From Armatimonadota bacterium (GTDB taxonomy: Bacteria; Armatimonadota; UBA5829; DTJY01), in assembly GCA_029907255.1 (NCBI GenBank), contig JARYMF010000009.1:62001-126000 (forward strand): 64,000 nucleotides of DNA. Direction: 5' to 3'. The notes below the pieces were generated by a model. That model worked only from the letters and a program-made list of their open reading frames with translations. It did no database searches and had not been told where the DNA came from. Both the position numbers and the translations under genes were made by a program. Of this stretch, positions 17,772-26,303 are shown piece after piece; within the stretch, counting starts at the first letter, position 1, and the number at the start of each line of letters is the position of its first letter.

Positions 17772-20468
17772 TTAACAGGCGGTGATTACTAACTTCTCGC
17801 CGGCTTTTAGCGTTATTGGCTTGTCGAATAATACTGATTGACCCTCAATGTGCGCAGATACCATGCCATCCGGGCCATTTATAGCGATATCTGTTTGGGG
17901 AAGGTCTGCAATGTCTAAGCGACTAAGTTGCTGGCTTCCATATAGGACCTCGAATGTGAATACGCCATTGCCAAGGTCTTGAGAGTAAATACCCCATCCT
18001 GTGCCTGTATTCCAGACTGTGCTATAATTCTCAGGATTAAGCTTTGGTGCGAAGCCCAATCTTTTTTCTACTAGGCTATATGTAAATCCGTCGAGAGCAA
18101 GCTTAACCGACCACGAAGACATTGCTCTTGCATAATGATGACCGCACTCCACTTCGTTCCAGGGATTTCTATTGTAACCAGCGTATCTGTCGCGTGTAGC
18201 TTTCACGATTGCAAGGCCTTCTTCAATCCAGCCTTCGTATATTAAATGAGCGGCTACCTGATATTCAATGCCCGTCCAGACCTCGTCAGAATATACGAAA
18301 GGTAGCGCAGGACGGTTTCCGTGCGGCCATGTGCACAGCAAAAGTCCGGCTTCGTCATTCAACGCGTACACCCTCTGGACATTTGGAAAATTTCCTACGG
18401 ATGATAGGAAATTGTTGTCGAAAATGGATTTGAGCGCGGTCCGTACCTGATATGGGTCTAGCAAGTATCCCAACCCGGCAACATGAGCTGCCCATTGGCC
18501 AAGAAGCTGGTCAGACAAACACCCTTCGCCATATTGATACTTCGGCATAATATCGCCATTACCTAAAGCGGCTGCAGGACCTCCTGGTGATTGCTTACAT
18601 GGGCAAGATGGCTCGCTAATTTTAGGGGTTTTCAGGTTGTCTGGGACTTCTACGCCATCGATTAACATAACCTTTTGGATATAATATTCGCCATTCCATA
18701 GCTCAGACTCAACTTTTGACCGCCCGCTCTCGTAGATGGCGCGATACTCTTCCGCCTTTTCAGTTTCGCCGAGGTAGCGAGCTATTTCCTCGCAAGCTCG
18801 AAGAGCACCAAGGTACATGGCAGTGCACATTGTATTGGGACCAAAGAACTCTATGTCGTAGGTGTTGTGTTGCTCTCCCTCCATGACGCCATCCTTGTTG
18901 GGATCCCATAGGGAATCGTGGCTACGGTCGCCCTCCCTGGCTGGAGGAGCCATCTTTTCCCTTGTCATCGTCCAAGCATATTCCAAAGCAAGCTTGACCT
19001 TTGGCCAAATCTCTCTGAGGAACTCGTCGTCGCCTGAGAGCTGCCAGTCGCGGTAAACTTGAATAATGGTGCCCATTTGGCCATCAGCACAAGGCTTAAA
19101 ATTCCATATTTCTGAGCCTCTTGGCAGCTTTGTACGAAAGCCCATGTGGCCTGTTTTGCGAGTGTTATAGAGGAATTCAGTTTGCCGCATGGTGCGTTCG
19201 AGTTGCGGGAATAAAAATGCTACCGCCTGTTCATAGTTCCAAACATGGGTGCAGTTGCCGGGGCAGCAACCGCCTTTATCGCGGCAACCCTCCCATCCGT
19301 AAAAGCTGCCGTCTTCTAAAAGGAAGCATGTGCACGAGCGCATGATGCTCGCCTGAGATGTTATAGCGTCGAGAACGTGTGCAGGCAGAGTGCTGTTGAA
19401 GATTGCCCTACGCCATAGCTCTGTTTCTCCTTTGAGGCGTTCAAAATTTTTTGCAACATATTCAGCAACTCCCCATGCATCGTCAAACTGTGCACCTGGA
19501 TATGTTTTAAAAGGTTTTGGGTTCTGCAGTCCCTCCGGAGGCCAGGGATTCGCCATCATTGGAAATAGCCAAGTGAGAAATATGGGCATTGTAACCGATC
19601 CGTTAGGTGGAATTTCAGCGTGTAAAACCAGCGATGAAACATCGGCAACACTAGGCGTGGGATCGGAATCCATCACTTCGGTAATGCGGCCGTCAGTGGA
19701 GAAGTCGTCCCAGAAAATGTGGCACTTATCCCACCAACCTCCTCTGTACCAGTGTGTTTGGATGTCCAGGTCGTTCCAAGTAGTGCTTATGGCTACTGTG
19801 CCGTACTCAGGGCTTGCAGGGTTGGCCTTGGGGTGCGTTAGGAATATTCCACGCAGGTTGCCGGTAGACTTGAAGGCGTTCAATGAACCTGCGCTCGTTG
19901 GGTTACCGTTCTCGTCTCTTGCAATTAAAGGATTTGATATGCTGGCAGCCAGTGATATGCTAACAGGTTTATCGTTTGGATTACTGAACGTCCATTCGAA
20001 GATTGCTACAGGGATGGCGCTGTCCTTAATATTAAGAGGTATAAATGGATTCCAAGCAACTAAAGATACATTTACCATTATATCTGGGTCGGAAAGTTTG
20101 AGGTTTGCAACAGGATATTCGCCTTTGAAACTAGCACCTCGAAATCTTGGAAGGCCTAATAACTGAGCTTGTGGTTCTCCGAAGCCGCTTCGATATGGAG
20201 GTGGAACTCTGCCTTCAAGCACTTTGGCAACCGGTTTCCCTTTTTCTTCTTTAGCCCAAAGTGCGAAGAAAGTGAAAGGCCAAACAGTTCCCTTGGCAGC
20301 TTGGTTCATGACCTCAAAATCTCGAAGGTTGCCTCTTCCTCCAAGGCTGATGGTTCCTGTACCAATTCCTCCCAGTGGAAAAGCTATCTCACTGGTAGCT
20401 TCGCCTTCAAAAGTACGCTGTTCACCAATTCTGGTAAGTTCGCTATGCTTATATGGTATTTTGCCCAT
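17772..20468 (-). CDS. GH116 family beta-glucosidase / glucosylceramidase-like protein
   Basis: An 898-residue glycoside hydrolase of the GBA2-like family. The N-terminal beta-sandwich (GH116 N domain, ~15-340) carries EIAFPLGGIGTGTISLGGRG; the (alpha/alpha)6 barrel (~370-830) carries the catalytic motifs. By comparison with GH116 family members, the nucleophile should be the Glu in CTHVWNYEQ and the acid/base the Asp in QHNTYDIEF; VWTGIEYQVA is also conserved. No signal peptide is visible, so it is probably cytoplasmic. ATG 20468 follows GGAGG by 5 bases; the frame extends to a TTG at 20480 that overlaps that site. It follows the aminotransferase by 14 bases in the GH38-DegT-GH116 operon. 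Specificity (beta-glucoside, xyloside or glucosaminide) cannot be read. Confidence 0.92.
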   Translation of the reverse strand: MGKIPYKHSELTRIGEQRTFEGEATSEIAFPLGGIGTGTISLGGRGNLRDFEVMNQAAKGTVWPFTFFALWAKEEKGKPVAKVLEGRVPPPYRSGFGEPQAQLLGLPRFRGASFKGEYPVANLKLSDPDIMVNVSLVAWNPFIPLNIKDSAIPVAIFEWTFSNPNDKPVSISLAASISNPLIARDENGNPTSAGSLNAFKSTGNLRGIFLTHPKANPASPEYGTVAISTTWNDLDIQTHWYRGGWWDKCHIFWDDFSTDGRITEVMDSDPTPSVADVSSLVLHAEIPPNGSVTMPIFLTWLFPMMANPWPPEGLQNPKPFKTYPGAQFDDAWGVAEYVAKNFERLKGETELWRRAIFNSTLPAHVLDAITSQASIMRSCTCFLLEDGSFYGWEGCRDKGGCCPGNCTHVWNYEQAVAFLFPQLERTMRQTEFLYNTRKTGHMGFRTKLPRGSEIWNFKPCADGQMGTIIQVYRDWQLSGDDEFLREIWPKVKLALEYAWTMTREKMAPPAREGDRSHDSLWDPNKDGVMEGEQHNTYDIEFFGPNTMCTAMYLGALRACEEIARYLGETEKAEEYRAIYESGRSKVESELWNGEYYIQKVMLIDGVEVPDNLKTPKISEPSCPCKQSPGGPAAALGNGDIMPKYQYGEGCLSDQLLGQWAAHVAGLGYLLDPYQVRTALKSIFDNNFLSSVGNFPNVQRVYALNDEAGLLLCTWPHGNRPALPFVYSDEVWTGIEYQVAAHLIYEGWIEEGLAIVKATRDRYAGYNRNPWNEVECGHHYARAMSSWSVKLALDGFTYSLVEKRLGFAPKLNPENYSTVWNTGTGWGIYSQDLGNGVFTFEVLYGSQQLSRLDIADLPQTDIAINGPDGMVSAHIEGQSVLFDKPITLKAGEKLVITAC

Positions 20469-20482
20469 TTCTTCCTCCAATG

Positions 20483-21808
20483 TTAGCTGGAGTGCTGGAA
20501 GAAATGCCAGCCGCCAATATTCTCAGGGTTACCTGGATCATCGGCTAATAACTCCTCGTAGTTATCGCAAACTTTTCTAAACGCCTCTATGTACTGGTCA
20601 ATGATTTCTGGCCGGTATTTCTTAAACCATGGGATTGAGTAAGTCCTTGCTCCTACTCCTTCGCTTACTGGTAGGTCGCCCTTATATTGGCGCACGTCGC
20701 GTGTGGAGTTTGCTATTCTGGTGGGCTTTCCATGGCCATAGACATCGCACTTGGTGAAAAGTGGATGGAGGTGTAAAGCGTTATTCGCCCCAGGACTTGT
20801 AGGGCAACCTTCCGCCCTCACCGCTTCTGTGAATCGGGTCACGGAAAGTCCGCCTAGTTCTTCTGGTACGTATATCCCGTGGCATGCATACCACCCACCC
20901 ATTGTGCAGTTCGACCCTTTAGGCGGTCTGTGCGCCCTAATGCCTGGGACACCCTCCAAGCCATCCCAGAAGTAATTCATTGCCTTATCTATTTCTTGCA
21001 TTCTTTCATCATAATGTTTTAGTTGAACCCTTCCCATTGCTGAACTTAGTTGGTGCATCCGATATTTGTAACCACCTAGGGGAAGCCCAGCGAACTGTTT
21101 GAGGTAGGGTGTTGTTATGTTTGCTCCAAAGCGCTCATAGTGCCCAAATGCGATTGCACGCTCATAAATTTCAAGGTCGTCGGTGCAGAGAATGCCACCT
21201 TCACCAATGGGCAGAGATTTGCCGCTCATTAAGGACATTGCAGCCACATCGCCAAAAGTACCGACTTTTTTCCCTTTATAGAGGCCGCCATGTGCATGCG
21301 ATACGTCTTCTATTACCTTCAAACCATGTTTGCGGGCAATCGCCATAATGCGGTCCATATCCGCTGGGTAGCCTAAATAATGGACAACCATAATTGCTTT
21401 TGTTCGGTCGGAAATCCATCTTTCAATGTCGTCCGGGTCGAGGCAGAGCGTCCAAGGATCTACATCTGCAAATACAACAGTTGCGCCAAGTGTGAACGCC
21501 GGAATTGCTGATGCCCAGTAGGTTATGCTTGGACAAATTATCTCATCTCCTACTCCAATCTTGCATCCAAACATTGCCGCTTGAATGGCTGCCGTGCCGT
21601 TATTGTGTGCCAGGGCGTATTTGCAGCCCAACCATGCAGCAAATTCTTCTTCGAATTGCTTAGTTACATCTGTGCCGGACATGGCTCCGCGCTGAAGTAC
21701 TTCGAGCACCGCAGCCTCGTCCTCTTTTGTGACGATTGGCCAAGTGAAAATGTCGCCGTCGTTGCTTTTGACAGCCTTTTCTCCACCAAATAAAGCCAAT
21801 TTACTCAT
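20483..21808 (-). CDS. DegT/DnrJ/EryC1/StrS family PLP-dependent aminotransferase
   Basis: A fold-type I aminotransferase of 441 residues. It has the cofactor Lys197 in MSGKSLPIGEGG, the PLP-contacting Asp168 and His171 in EDVSHAHGG, and NNGTAAIQAAM near residue 70. The family transaminates keto-sugars and keto-cyclitols (nucleotide sugars, scyllo-inosose, AHBA precursors). Its location between two glycosidases suggests work on a sugar or cyclitol released from, or destined for, a glycan; no nucleotide-sugar gene is near, so the substrate is open. It overlaps the GH38 stop by 4 bases (ATGA) and is followed by GH116. Confidence 0.92.
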   Translation of the reverse strand: MSKLALFGGEKAVKSNDGDIFTWPIVTKEDEAAVLEVLQRGAMSGTDVTKQFEEEFAAWLGCKYALAHNNGTAAIQAAMFGCKIGVGDEIICPSITYWASAIPAFTLGATVVFADVDPWTLCLDPDDIERWISDRTKAIMVVHYLGYPADMDRIMAIARKHGLKVIEDVSHAHGGLYKGKKVGTFGDVAAMSLMSGKSLPIGEGGILCTDDLEIYERAIAFGHYERFGANITTPYLKQFAGLPLGGYKYRMHQLSSAMGRVQLKHYDERMQEIDKAMNYFWDGLEGVPGIRAHRPPKGSNCTMGGWYACHGIYVPEELGGLSVTRFTEAVRAEGCPTSPGANNALHLHPLFTKCDVYGHGKPTRIANSTRDVRQYKGDLPVSEGVGARTYSIPWFKKYRPEIIDQYIEAFRKVCDNYEELLADDPGNPENIGGWHFFQHSS

Positions 21809-24264
21809 TTTGCTAGCTCCAATCTAAGTGTTTTAATTTCCCATTTACCGAAAGGAATAGTAACATCCCTTCCCCTAAGCGCCAGGGCAGGCTTGTGAAG
21901 CGGCCGCTCGGCTAAGTCGGTTTCCAAGGCGGCTCGCACCTTCATTCCCATATTAATTCTTGCAGTTCCTGGTTCTCCTTTGCATTCGTAAAACCTAAGT
22001 ATAAGGTCATTTGAATCCTCTGCTTTCTTTAGTGCTGTGACGATTAGGTTCGGCGGTTCTATGCTGAGAAATGAGTGCTCCTCAGGCAGATTGCCTGGGT
22101 GCCTTTGAGCAAAAATTGGGATGAGCGGGTTGTTTAGCTCAAAGCCTCTTCTTGGCGTGTTGGCCTGACGCCAATCACCTGCGTGGGGATAGAGAGAATA
22201 AGTAATTTCATGTCGTCCCTGGTCGGGTGTCGGGTCAGGATCATCCGATGCTCTTAGCAGGGAAAGGCGCATAACGTTGTCTTTGACGTCATGGCCATAT
22301 TTGCAGTCGTTTAACAGGCTGACCCCGTAATCTTTGCCGGATAAGTCTATCCATTTTAGTGCGGGAACTTCATCGCCATTTGAGGGCCGTTCGATGCTTC
22401 CAAAAGGGATGTCAAAGACAGCCTTGCCATCCTTGACATTGACAGGGAATGCTACTTTTAGCATTGCACCATCCGTCTTGGATGTTCCTTGCTCGAACCA
22501 GTCGGCGGTCATTTTGAAATCAATCCGCGGCACACCAGGACGGAGGATTATATCTTGCATGAATGTGGATTTGTTGAACTTGTGTTTGACACGTATGACA
22601 CCTGGTGCTATGACATTGACAAACTCGGCTTTGTCTAAGTCAAAGGTCTGCTTAATGTTTCCGATATTCCAGGCTGACATCCCGGCGGGATCTTCAATCA
22701 ATACTTGAAGAAGCGCAGCCTTGCTATTCGGAGGGAGAACATTGCGGCTGGTTTTCTTGTCATAAATATTGGTGATAGTACCGGAAAGCTTATCAACAGT
22801 TACTTTGAAGTATTCGTTCTCTATTGTTGGTTCCTGAGAAAGTGCCGTTTGTCTTATTTTTGACGGCTTTGCGCGAATATAGAATGTTTTATAGCCAACT
22901 GAAGGAACATCTTTTGCTGTAAATACTAACTGACCATTGATGATTTGCGAAGTCATTTCATGGTTTTTAGCGTCCCATACGCTTATTTCTCGTCCGACTA
23001 GGTTTTTGGGTAAGGGCAAGCTTATTGATTCTGTTCGTTGCCAGGAGAGCGGGTTGAATACTATGATGGGCATTCCAGCGCCTGTAGTATTTACTTTGTC
23101 AGCAAGAGTTTTAAGAGCGCCTTTTAGCGCTGCTTCTCCAATCGAATATGCCTTATCGAAAAGCTTCTTTGAGTAGTCGTAGGAGCCGTGTATCGCCGTG
23201 CCGTCAAGGATGTCATGGAATTGGTTGAAACATGTATTTCGCCAAGCTTCTACGAACTCCTCGGCAGGGTATTTGAAGCCAAAAGGAACCGCTAGTGAAG
23301 AGAACGTTTCTGCCGTCGGCAGCAGATTTTCCATAGTGCGGTTCATCTTCTTGATATCTGAGTGGCTAGTATAGCAGCCTCTAAATACGAAATTTAATTC
23401 ATTGCTTATAACAGGAAACTCTTTCTTTTGCGCTAGCAAGGTGTCAAAGAAGCCAACGGCTGTGTCAAACTTGACATTTGGAAAGTCTTTGCGTTTTCCA
23501 AGCTCGAGGGCTTTTTCAATATCTTTCCTAGTTGGGCCACCCCCGTGGTCACCGACACCATAGACGAACATTGCGTCTTTGACGTCATAGCGTCTGGCTA
23601 AGTCAAGTACAGCATCCTTGATGCTTTCATTAATGGAGCCGTTGTAACTGCCGCGATTAAATGCAAGAACTCGAGATCCATCCGGGGATTCCCACCAAAA
23701 TACAGGTTCACCTTTGCCGCAGCGCATAAAATAGTAGTACTTGATGCCACTCTTTGCTAATATTTGAGGGATAGTCCATGCGTGTCCGAATGTGTCAGGC
23801 TCCCAGCAGATTAGCGGTTCAACGCCGAACTTTTCCATAAAGTAACGCTTGGCATAGAGAATTTGGCGAACAATTGCTTCACCGGAGGCCATGTTCATGT
23901 CGCCTTCGGTCCATGTTCCTCCGGTAATTTCCCATTGCCCGCTTTTTACGCGTTCCTGTATTTGCCTAAAAATTTCGGGATATTGCTCTTCGATTGGCAA
24001 ATATGCTGATGCCTGGCTTTGTGAGAAACGGAATTGCGGATATTCTTCCATGAATTTGAGCATTGTGGAGAACGTGTTTTTGCATACCTCAACTGTTTCT
24101 GGCCAAAGCCAAAGCCAGTTCATGTCAATGTGTGCGTGTCCAATAAGATGAACGGTATATTCCTTAATGGATGCTTCGTCAATTGCTGAATCTGGATGCA
24201 AGTCCGTTGGGAATAGCCATAAAAAGAAAGCAAATATTAAAGTCAGAGCTACACTTAGTCTCAC
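21805..24264 (-). CDS. GH38 family alpha-mannosidase-like glycoside hydrolase, secreted
   Basis: Retaining alpha-mannosidase family. The zinc and nucleophile set is complete: the second His and the Asp of HAHIDMNW, the Asp of WEPDTFGHA (nucleophile) and the His of FHDILDGT. The catalytic barrel (~30-300) is followed by the three-helix bundle and beta domains. The N-terminus MRLSVALTLIFAFFLWLF is a signal peptide or anchor, so it acts outside the cytoplasm. GTG 24264 is preferred: GGAGG lies 8 bases before it, while ATG 24279 has no ribosome-binding site and lies across that motif. It is first in a three-gene operon, overlapping the aminotransferase by 4 bases. The mannoside linkage is unknown. 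Confidence 0.92.
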   Translation of the reverse strand: MRLSVALTLIFAFFLWLFPTDLHPDSAIDEASIKEYTVHLIGHAHIDMNWLWLWPETVEVCKNTFSTMLKFMEEYPQFRFSQSQASAYLPIEEQYPEIFRQIQERVKSGQWEITGGTWTEGDMNMASGEAIVRQILYAKRYFMEKFGVEPLICWEPDTFGHAWTIPQILAKSGIKYYYFMRCGKGEPVFWWESPDGSRVLAFNRGSYNGSINESIKDAVLDLARRYDVKDAMFVYGVGDHGGGPTRKDIEKALELGKRKDFPNVKFDTAVGFFDTLLAQKKEFPVISNELNFVFRGCYTSHSDIKKMNRTMENLLPTAETFSSLAVPFGFKYPAEEFVEAWRNTCFNQFHDILDGTAIHGSYDYSKKLFDKAYSIGEAALKGALKTLADKVNTTGAGMPIIVFNPLSWQRTESISLPLPKNLVGREISVWDAKNHEMTSQIINGQLVFTAKDVPSVGYKTFYIRAKPSKIRQTALSQEPTIENEYFKVTVDKLSGTITNIYDKKTSRNVLPPNSKAALLQVLIEDPAGMSAWNIGNIKQTFDLDKAEFVNVIAPGVIRVKHKFNKSTFMQDIILRPGVPRIDFKMTADWFEQGTSKTDGAMLKVAFPVNVKDGKAVFDIPFGSIERPSNGDEVPALKWIDLSGKDYGVSLLNDCKYGHDVKDNVMRLSLLRASDDPDPTPDQGRHEITYSLYPHAGDWRQANTPRRGFELNNPLIPIFAQRHPGNLPEEHSFLSIEPPNLIVTALKKAEDSNDLILRFYECKGEPGTARINMGMKVRAALETDLAERPLHKPALALRGRDVTIPFGKWEIKTLRLELAK

Positions 24265-24567
24265 CAGTAGAGCCTCCATTTTAGTTTTTGATGTGCAGAT
24301 GATTATACATTAGCCGGAAAGTTGATTAATCCCTTGTGGATTTATGGATTCTATTTACCAGGTTTGCGCACGGAGTAGAACTGTGGGACATTAGAGAGTT
24401 TAATAAGCAATATATGACTCCCTGAAGATTTTAGAAGTTATTAAGTAACTCTAGTATTTATTGCAGGCCTGCCTTGCTGTCATTGCCAATCTTACGTCTA
24501 TGTCATTTTTAAACATGACCATCTAAAGTCATGATAGGTTGGCTCCCGAACACGAGACTCTCGGGCG
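24265..24567 (-). promoter_or_regulatory. gap ahead of the GH38 operon with a TATAAT box
   Basis: This 303-base gap holds no gene that I can support. On the minus strand TGTATAAT occurs with TATAAT at 24307-24302, about 38 bases before GTG 24264; the -35 region is weak. This is the best promoter candidate for the GH38-DegT-GH116 operon. Near 24545-24565 there is only a 5-bp stem with no T-tract, too weak to call a terminator for the HTH gene. Confidence 0.4.
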
Positions 24568-25107
24568 TTACCCCCCGAAAATTTTGCGATACCAAGGTTT
24601 TCGCTGAGTTATCTCTTCGCGTGTTTTTGGTGCTGGTGCAAGCATTTTGAGCTCTTCTTGTAGTGTCTCAACCCTCCCTTGTAGGAAGCCTACTTGTCCT
24701 GAACGCTGTTCCAGCTGATAATGAAGCTCGCGATTCTCCGCTCGCAATTCTTTTATTTGCTCCAAGAGGGTGTCTATGACATATTTAATATGGTCCGGCG
24801 CTATCGAAGCTATACCGTCTATGACAGCAGTCTCGTCCTTTTCCGATTCCCCATCCGTTGCTTTGTTGATAAGTTTAGCATCAACCATTATTTTATTATC
24901 AGATTCCCCAAGTGCGCTTTCTTTCATCAAAGTTTCCTTGAAGTTCAAAACTTGCTCGCGATTGAACATTAATTTAATATGTCCATCGACTCTGACTGGT
25001 CTGGCTTTAAGACGGTTAGCTTTGACATAGCGGCGTATTTGACGATCACTCTTTTCGAGGATCTCCGACGCCTCTTTGATTGACATGTCATAGATCACCT
25101 CATTCAT
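24568..25107 (-). CDS. HTH-coiled-coil protein with basic aromatic C-terminal tail, RacA-like architecture
   Basis: A 179-residue protein. Residues ~5-55 form an excisionase/MerR-type helix-turn-helix (MSIKEASEILEKSDRQIRRYVKANRL). A variable acidic linker follows (~65-95), then a heptad-rich coiled coil (~105-160, IKYVIDTLLEQIKELRAENRELHYQL...LQGRVETLQEEL), and it ends in the basic/aromatic tail RKPWYRKIFGG, which could act as a short membrane-binding helix. It starts 28 bases after parB and is almost surely co-transcribed. I do not recognise a named family. The layout (DNA-binding head, coiled coil, terminal anchor, next to parB) recalls RacA of Bacillus, but sequence homology is not claimed. 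Confidence 0.7.
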   Translation of the reverse strand: MNEVIYDMSIKEASEILEKSDRQIRRYVKANRLKARPVRVDGHIKLMFNREQVLNFKETLMKESALGESDNKIMVDAKLINKATDGESEKDETAVIDGIASIAPDHIKYVIDTLLEQIKELRAENRELHYQLEQRSGQVGFLQGRVETLQEELKMLAPAPKTREEITQRKPWYRKIFGG

Positions 25108-25135
25108 TACCCTGCTTTCCTCCCTTTTGCATTAA

Positions 25136-26023
25136 TTATGTTTGAAAAATTAGGTCGATTATGCGCATTAGGTCATCCTCCCCGTAGAATTCGATTTCTA
25201 TGCGGCCTTTATTTTCATGATTGGTTGAAATCGAAACTTTTGTGCCGAGGAATCGCCTGAGTTTATCTTCGACATTTGCAATATGCGGGTTTGTGTGTCC
25301 ATGACGTCTAGTTTCACGTGAAACTTTGACATGGCGAGGCGGCTTGCCTGTCGCTGACATCCTGGACAGCCTTTCGGCTTCCCTGACACTGAGGCCGTCC
25401 TTGACAATCTTCTCCCATGCCTTGAGTTGTTCTTCGGGGTTTGGAATGGAGAGAAGGGCTCGCGCATGCCCTTCTGTAATCTGCTCGCGGTCGAGGCTTT
25501 CCAAGATTTCTGCTGGAAGGTTCAAAAGACGAAGGGTATTTGCCACCGCCGGGCGGCTTTTTCCAACACGCTCGGCAACTTGCTCCTGCGTTAGACCAAA
25601 TTCATCCATAAGTCGCCGGTAAGCTTGGGCGCATTCGAGAGGTTTAATGTCTTCTCGTTGGAGGTTTTCTATAAGTGCGATCTCAAGCGATTCCCTTTCT
25701 GAGAGCTGCCGAGCGACTCCTGGGATGCTGTCAAGGCCTGCTAGAACCGCCGCTCTGAATCTGCGTTCGCCAGCCACAAGTTCGAACGCACCGTTATCTA
25801 CAGGTCGCACTACGATGGGTTGAAGTATGCCATTTTGTCGTATGGATTCTGCAAGTTCATGAAGTTTCTGGTCGTCAAATGATTTTCGTGGTTGATAGGG
25901 GTTGAGCCTTATCTTGTCAATGTCGATGTCAATGACAGATTGTATTTCAACAGGCCTAGGTATATTCGAGGCATTGTCTTGTTTCTTTGTGTCCATGCGA
26001 GTGTTCTTGTCTATGATGTCCAT
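25136..26023 (-). CDS. parB: ParB/Spo0J-type chromosome partitioning protein
   Basis: CTPase/DNA-binding protein that loads on parS sites and spreads. At 295 residues it has the N-terminal ParB/Srx domain with the CTP motif GERRFRAA (in LVAGERRFRAAVLAG) and ENLQRED, then the HTH (LTQEQVAERVGKSRPAVANTLRLL), then a C-terminal dimerisation domain ending in IIDLIFQT. A parS sequence lies inside the gene. No parA/soj is adjacent on either side, which is unusual because parAB are generally paired. No Shine-Dalgarno precedes ATG 26023; a 7-codon upstream ORF ends 2 bases before it. The HTH-coiled-coil gene follows. Confidence 0.95.
   Translation of the reverse strand: MDIIDKNTRMDTKKQDNASNIPRPVEIQSVIDIDIDKIRLNPYQPRKSFDDQKLHELAESIRQNGILQPIVVRPVDNGAFELVAGERRFRAAVLAGLDSIPGVARQLSERESLEIALIENLQREDIKPLECAQAYRRLMDEFGLTQEQVAERVGKSRPAVANTLRLLNLPAEILESLDREQITEGHARALLSIPNPEEQLKAWEKIVKDGLSVREAERLSRMSATGKPPRHVKVSRETRRHGHTNPHIANVEDKLRRFLGTKVSISTNHENKGRIEIEFYGEDDLMRIIDLIFQT
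25311..25324. promoter_or_regulatory. parS: parS centromere-like site inside parB
   Basis: The perfect 14-bp palindrome GTTTCACGTGAAAC is identical to the core of the widely conserved bacterial parS consensus; the flanking bases (A on the left, T on the right) keep the palindrome to 16 bp though they differ from the usual T...A. It is read within the parB coding sequence as codons of VSRET. A parS inside the parB gene is also known from Bacillus subtilis. Confidence 0.9.
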
Positions 26024-26025
26024 GG

Positions 26026-26049
26026 TTATTTTTTAACTTCAACAGGCAT
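26026..26049 (-). CDS. seven-codon upstream ORF ahead of parB (MPVEVKK)
   Basis: The only strong ribosome-binding site before parB is AGGAGG at 26065-26060, and it precedes this ATG by 10 bases. The reading frame is ATG plus six codons, then TAA at 26028-26026, and parB ATG follows after two bases (TAACCATG). The parB frame itself has a TAA at 26035-26033, so the site cannot serve an extended ParB. Termination-reinitiation at the parB start is inferred. An alternative is that this mini-ORF is accidental and parB is weakly initiated. Confidence 0.45.
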   Translation of the reverse strand: MPVEVKK

Positions 26050-26072
26050 TTTTGAAAATCCTCCTGCTTTGA

Positions 26073-26090
26073 TAACAATAAATATTGTTA
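26073..26090. promoter_or_regulatory. inverted repeat upstream of parB
   Basis: TAACAATA and TATTGTTA, 8-bp arms separated by two A's, lie just upstream of the AGGAGG site in front of parB. It could be an operator or a short AT-rich hairpin; AT-rich palindromes also arise by chance. Confidence 0.3.
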
Positions 26091-26235
26091 ACTTTAAGAA
26101 CAATTTCCTTTTAAGAAAATTATTGACCCTCTGGCAAATGGGAGAATAATATTGTCGAACTTGTCGCTTTGGTGATGATATTCAAACCGAGCAATTAGGA
26201 GGGCTTAAATAGCTTGCTCTTTATTTCTACTAATG

Positions 26236-26277
26236 AAAAAAACAAGAGAGGCCACTTTTTAAGGAAAGCCTCTCTTG
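26236..26277 (-). terminator. strong intrinsic terminator after the FlgM-like gene
   Basis: On the minus strand a perfect 10-bp stem (CAAGAGAGGC / GCCTCTCTTG) with a 15-base loop is followed directly by seven T's. It starts 27 bases after the FlgM-like stop codon and separates that gene from parB. Confidence 0.9.
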
Positions 26278-26303
26278 CTTAGTTGATACCCAGTGGATGG
26301 TAA

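Noticed and set aside
24545-24565. Possible terminator after the HTH-coiled-coil gene
   Set aside because: Stem of only five base pairs and no T-tract on the minus strand.
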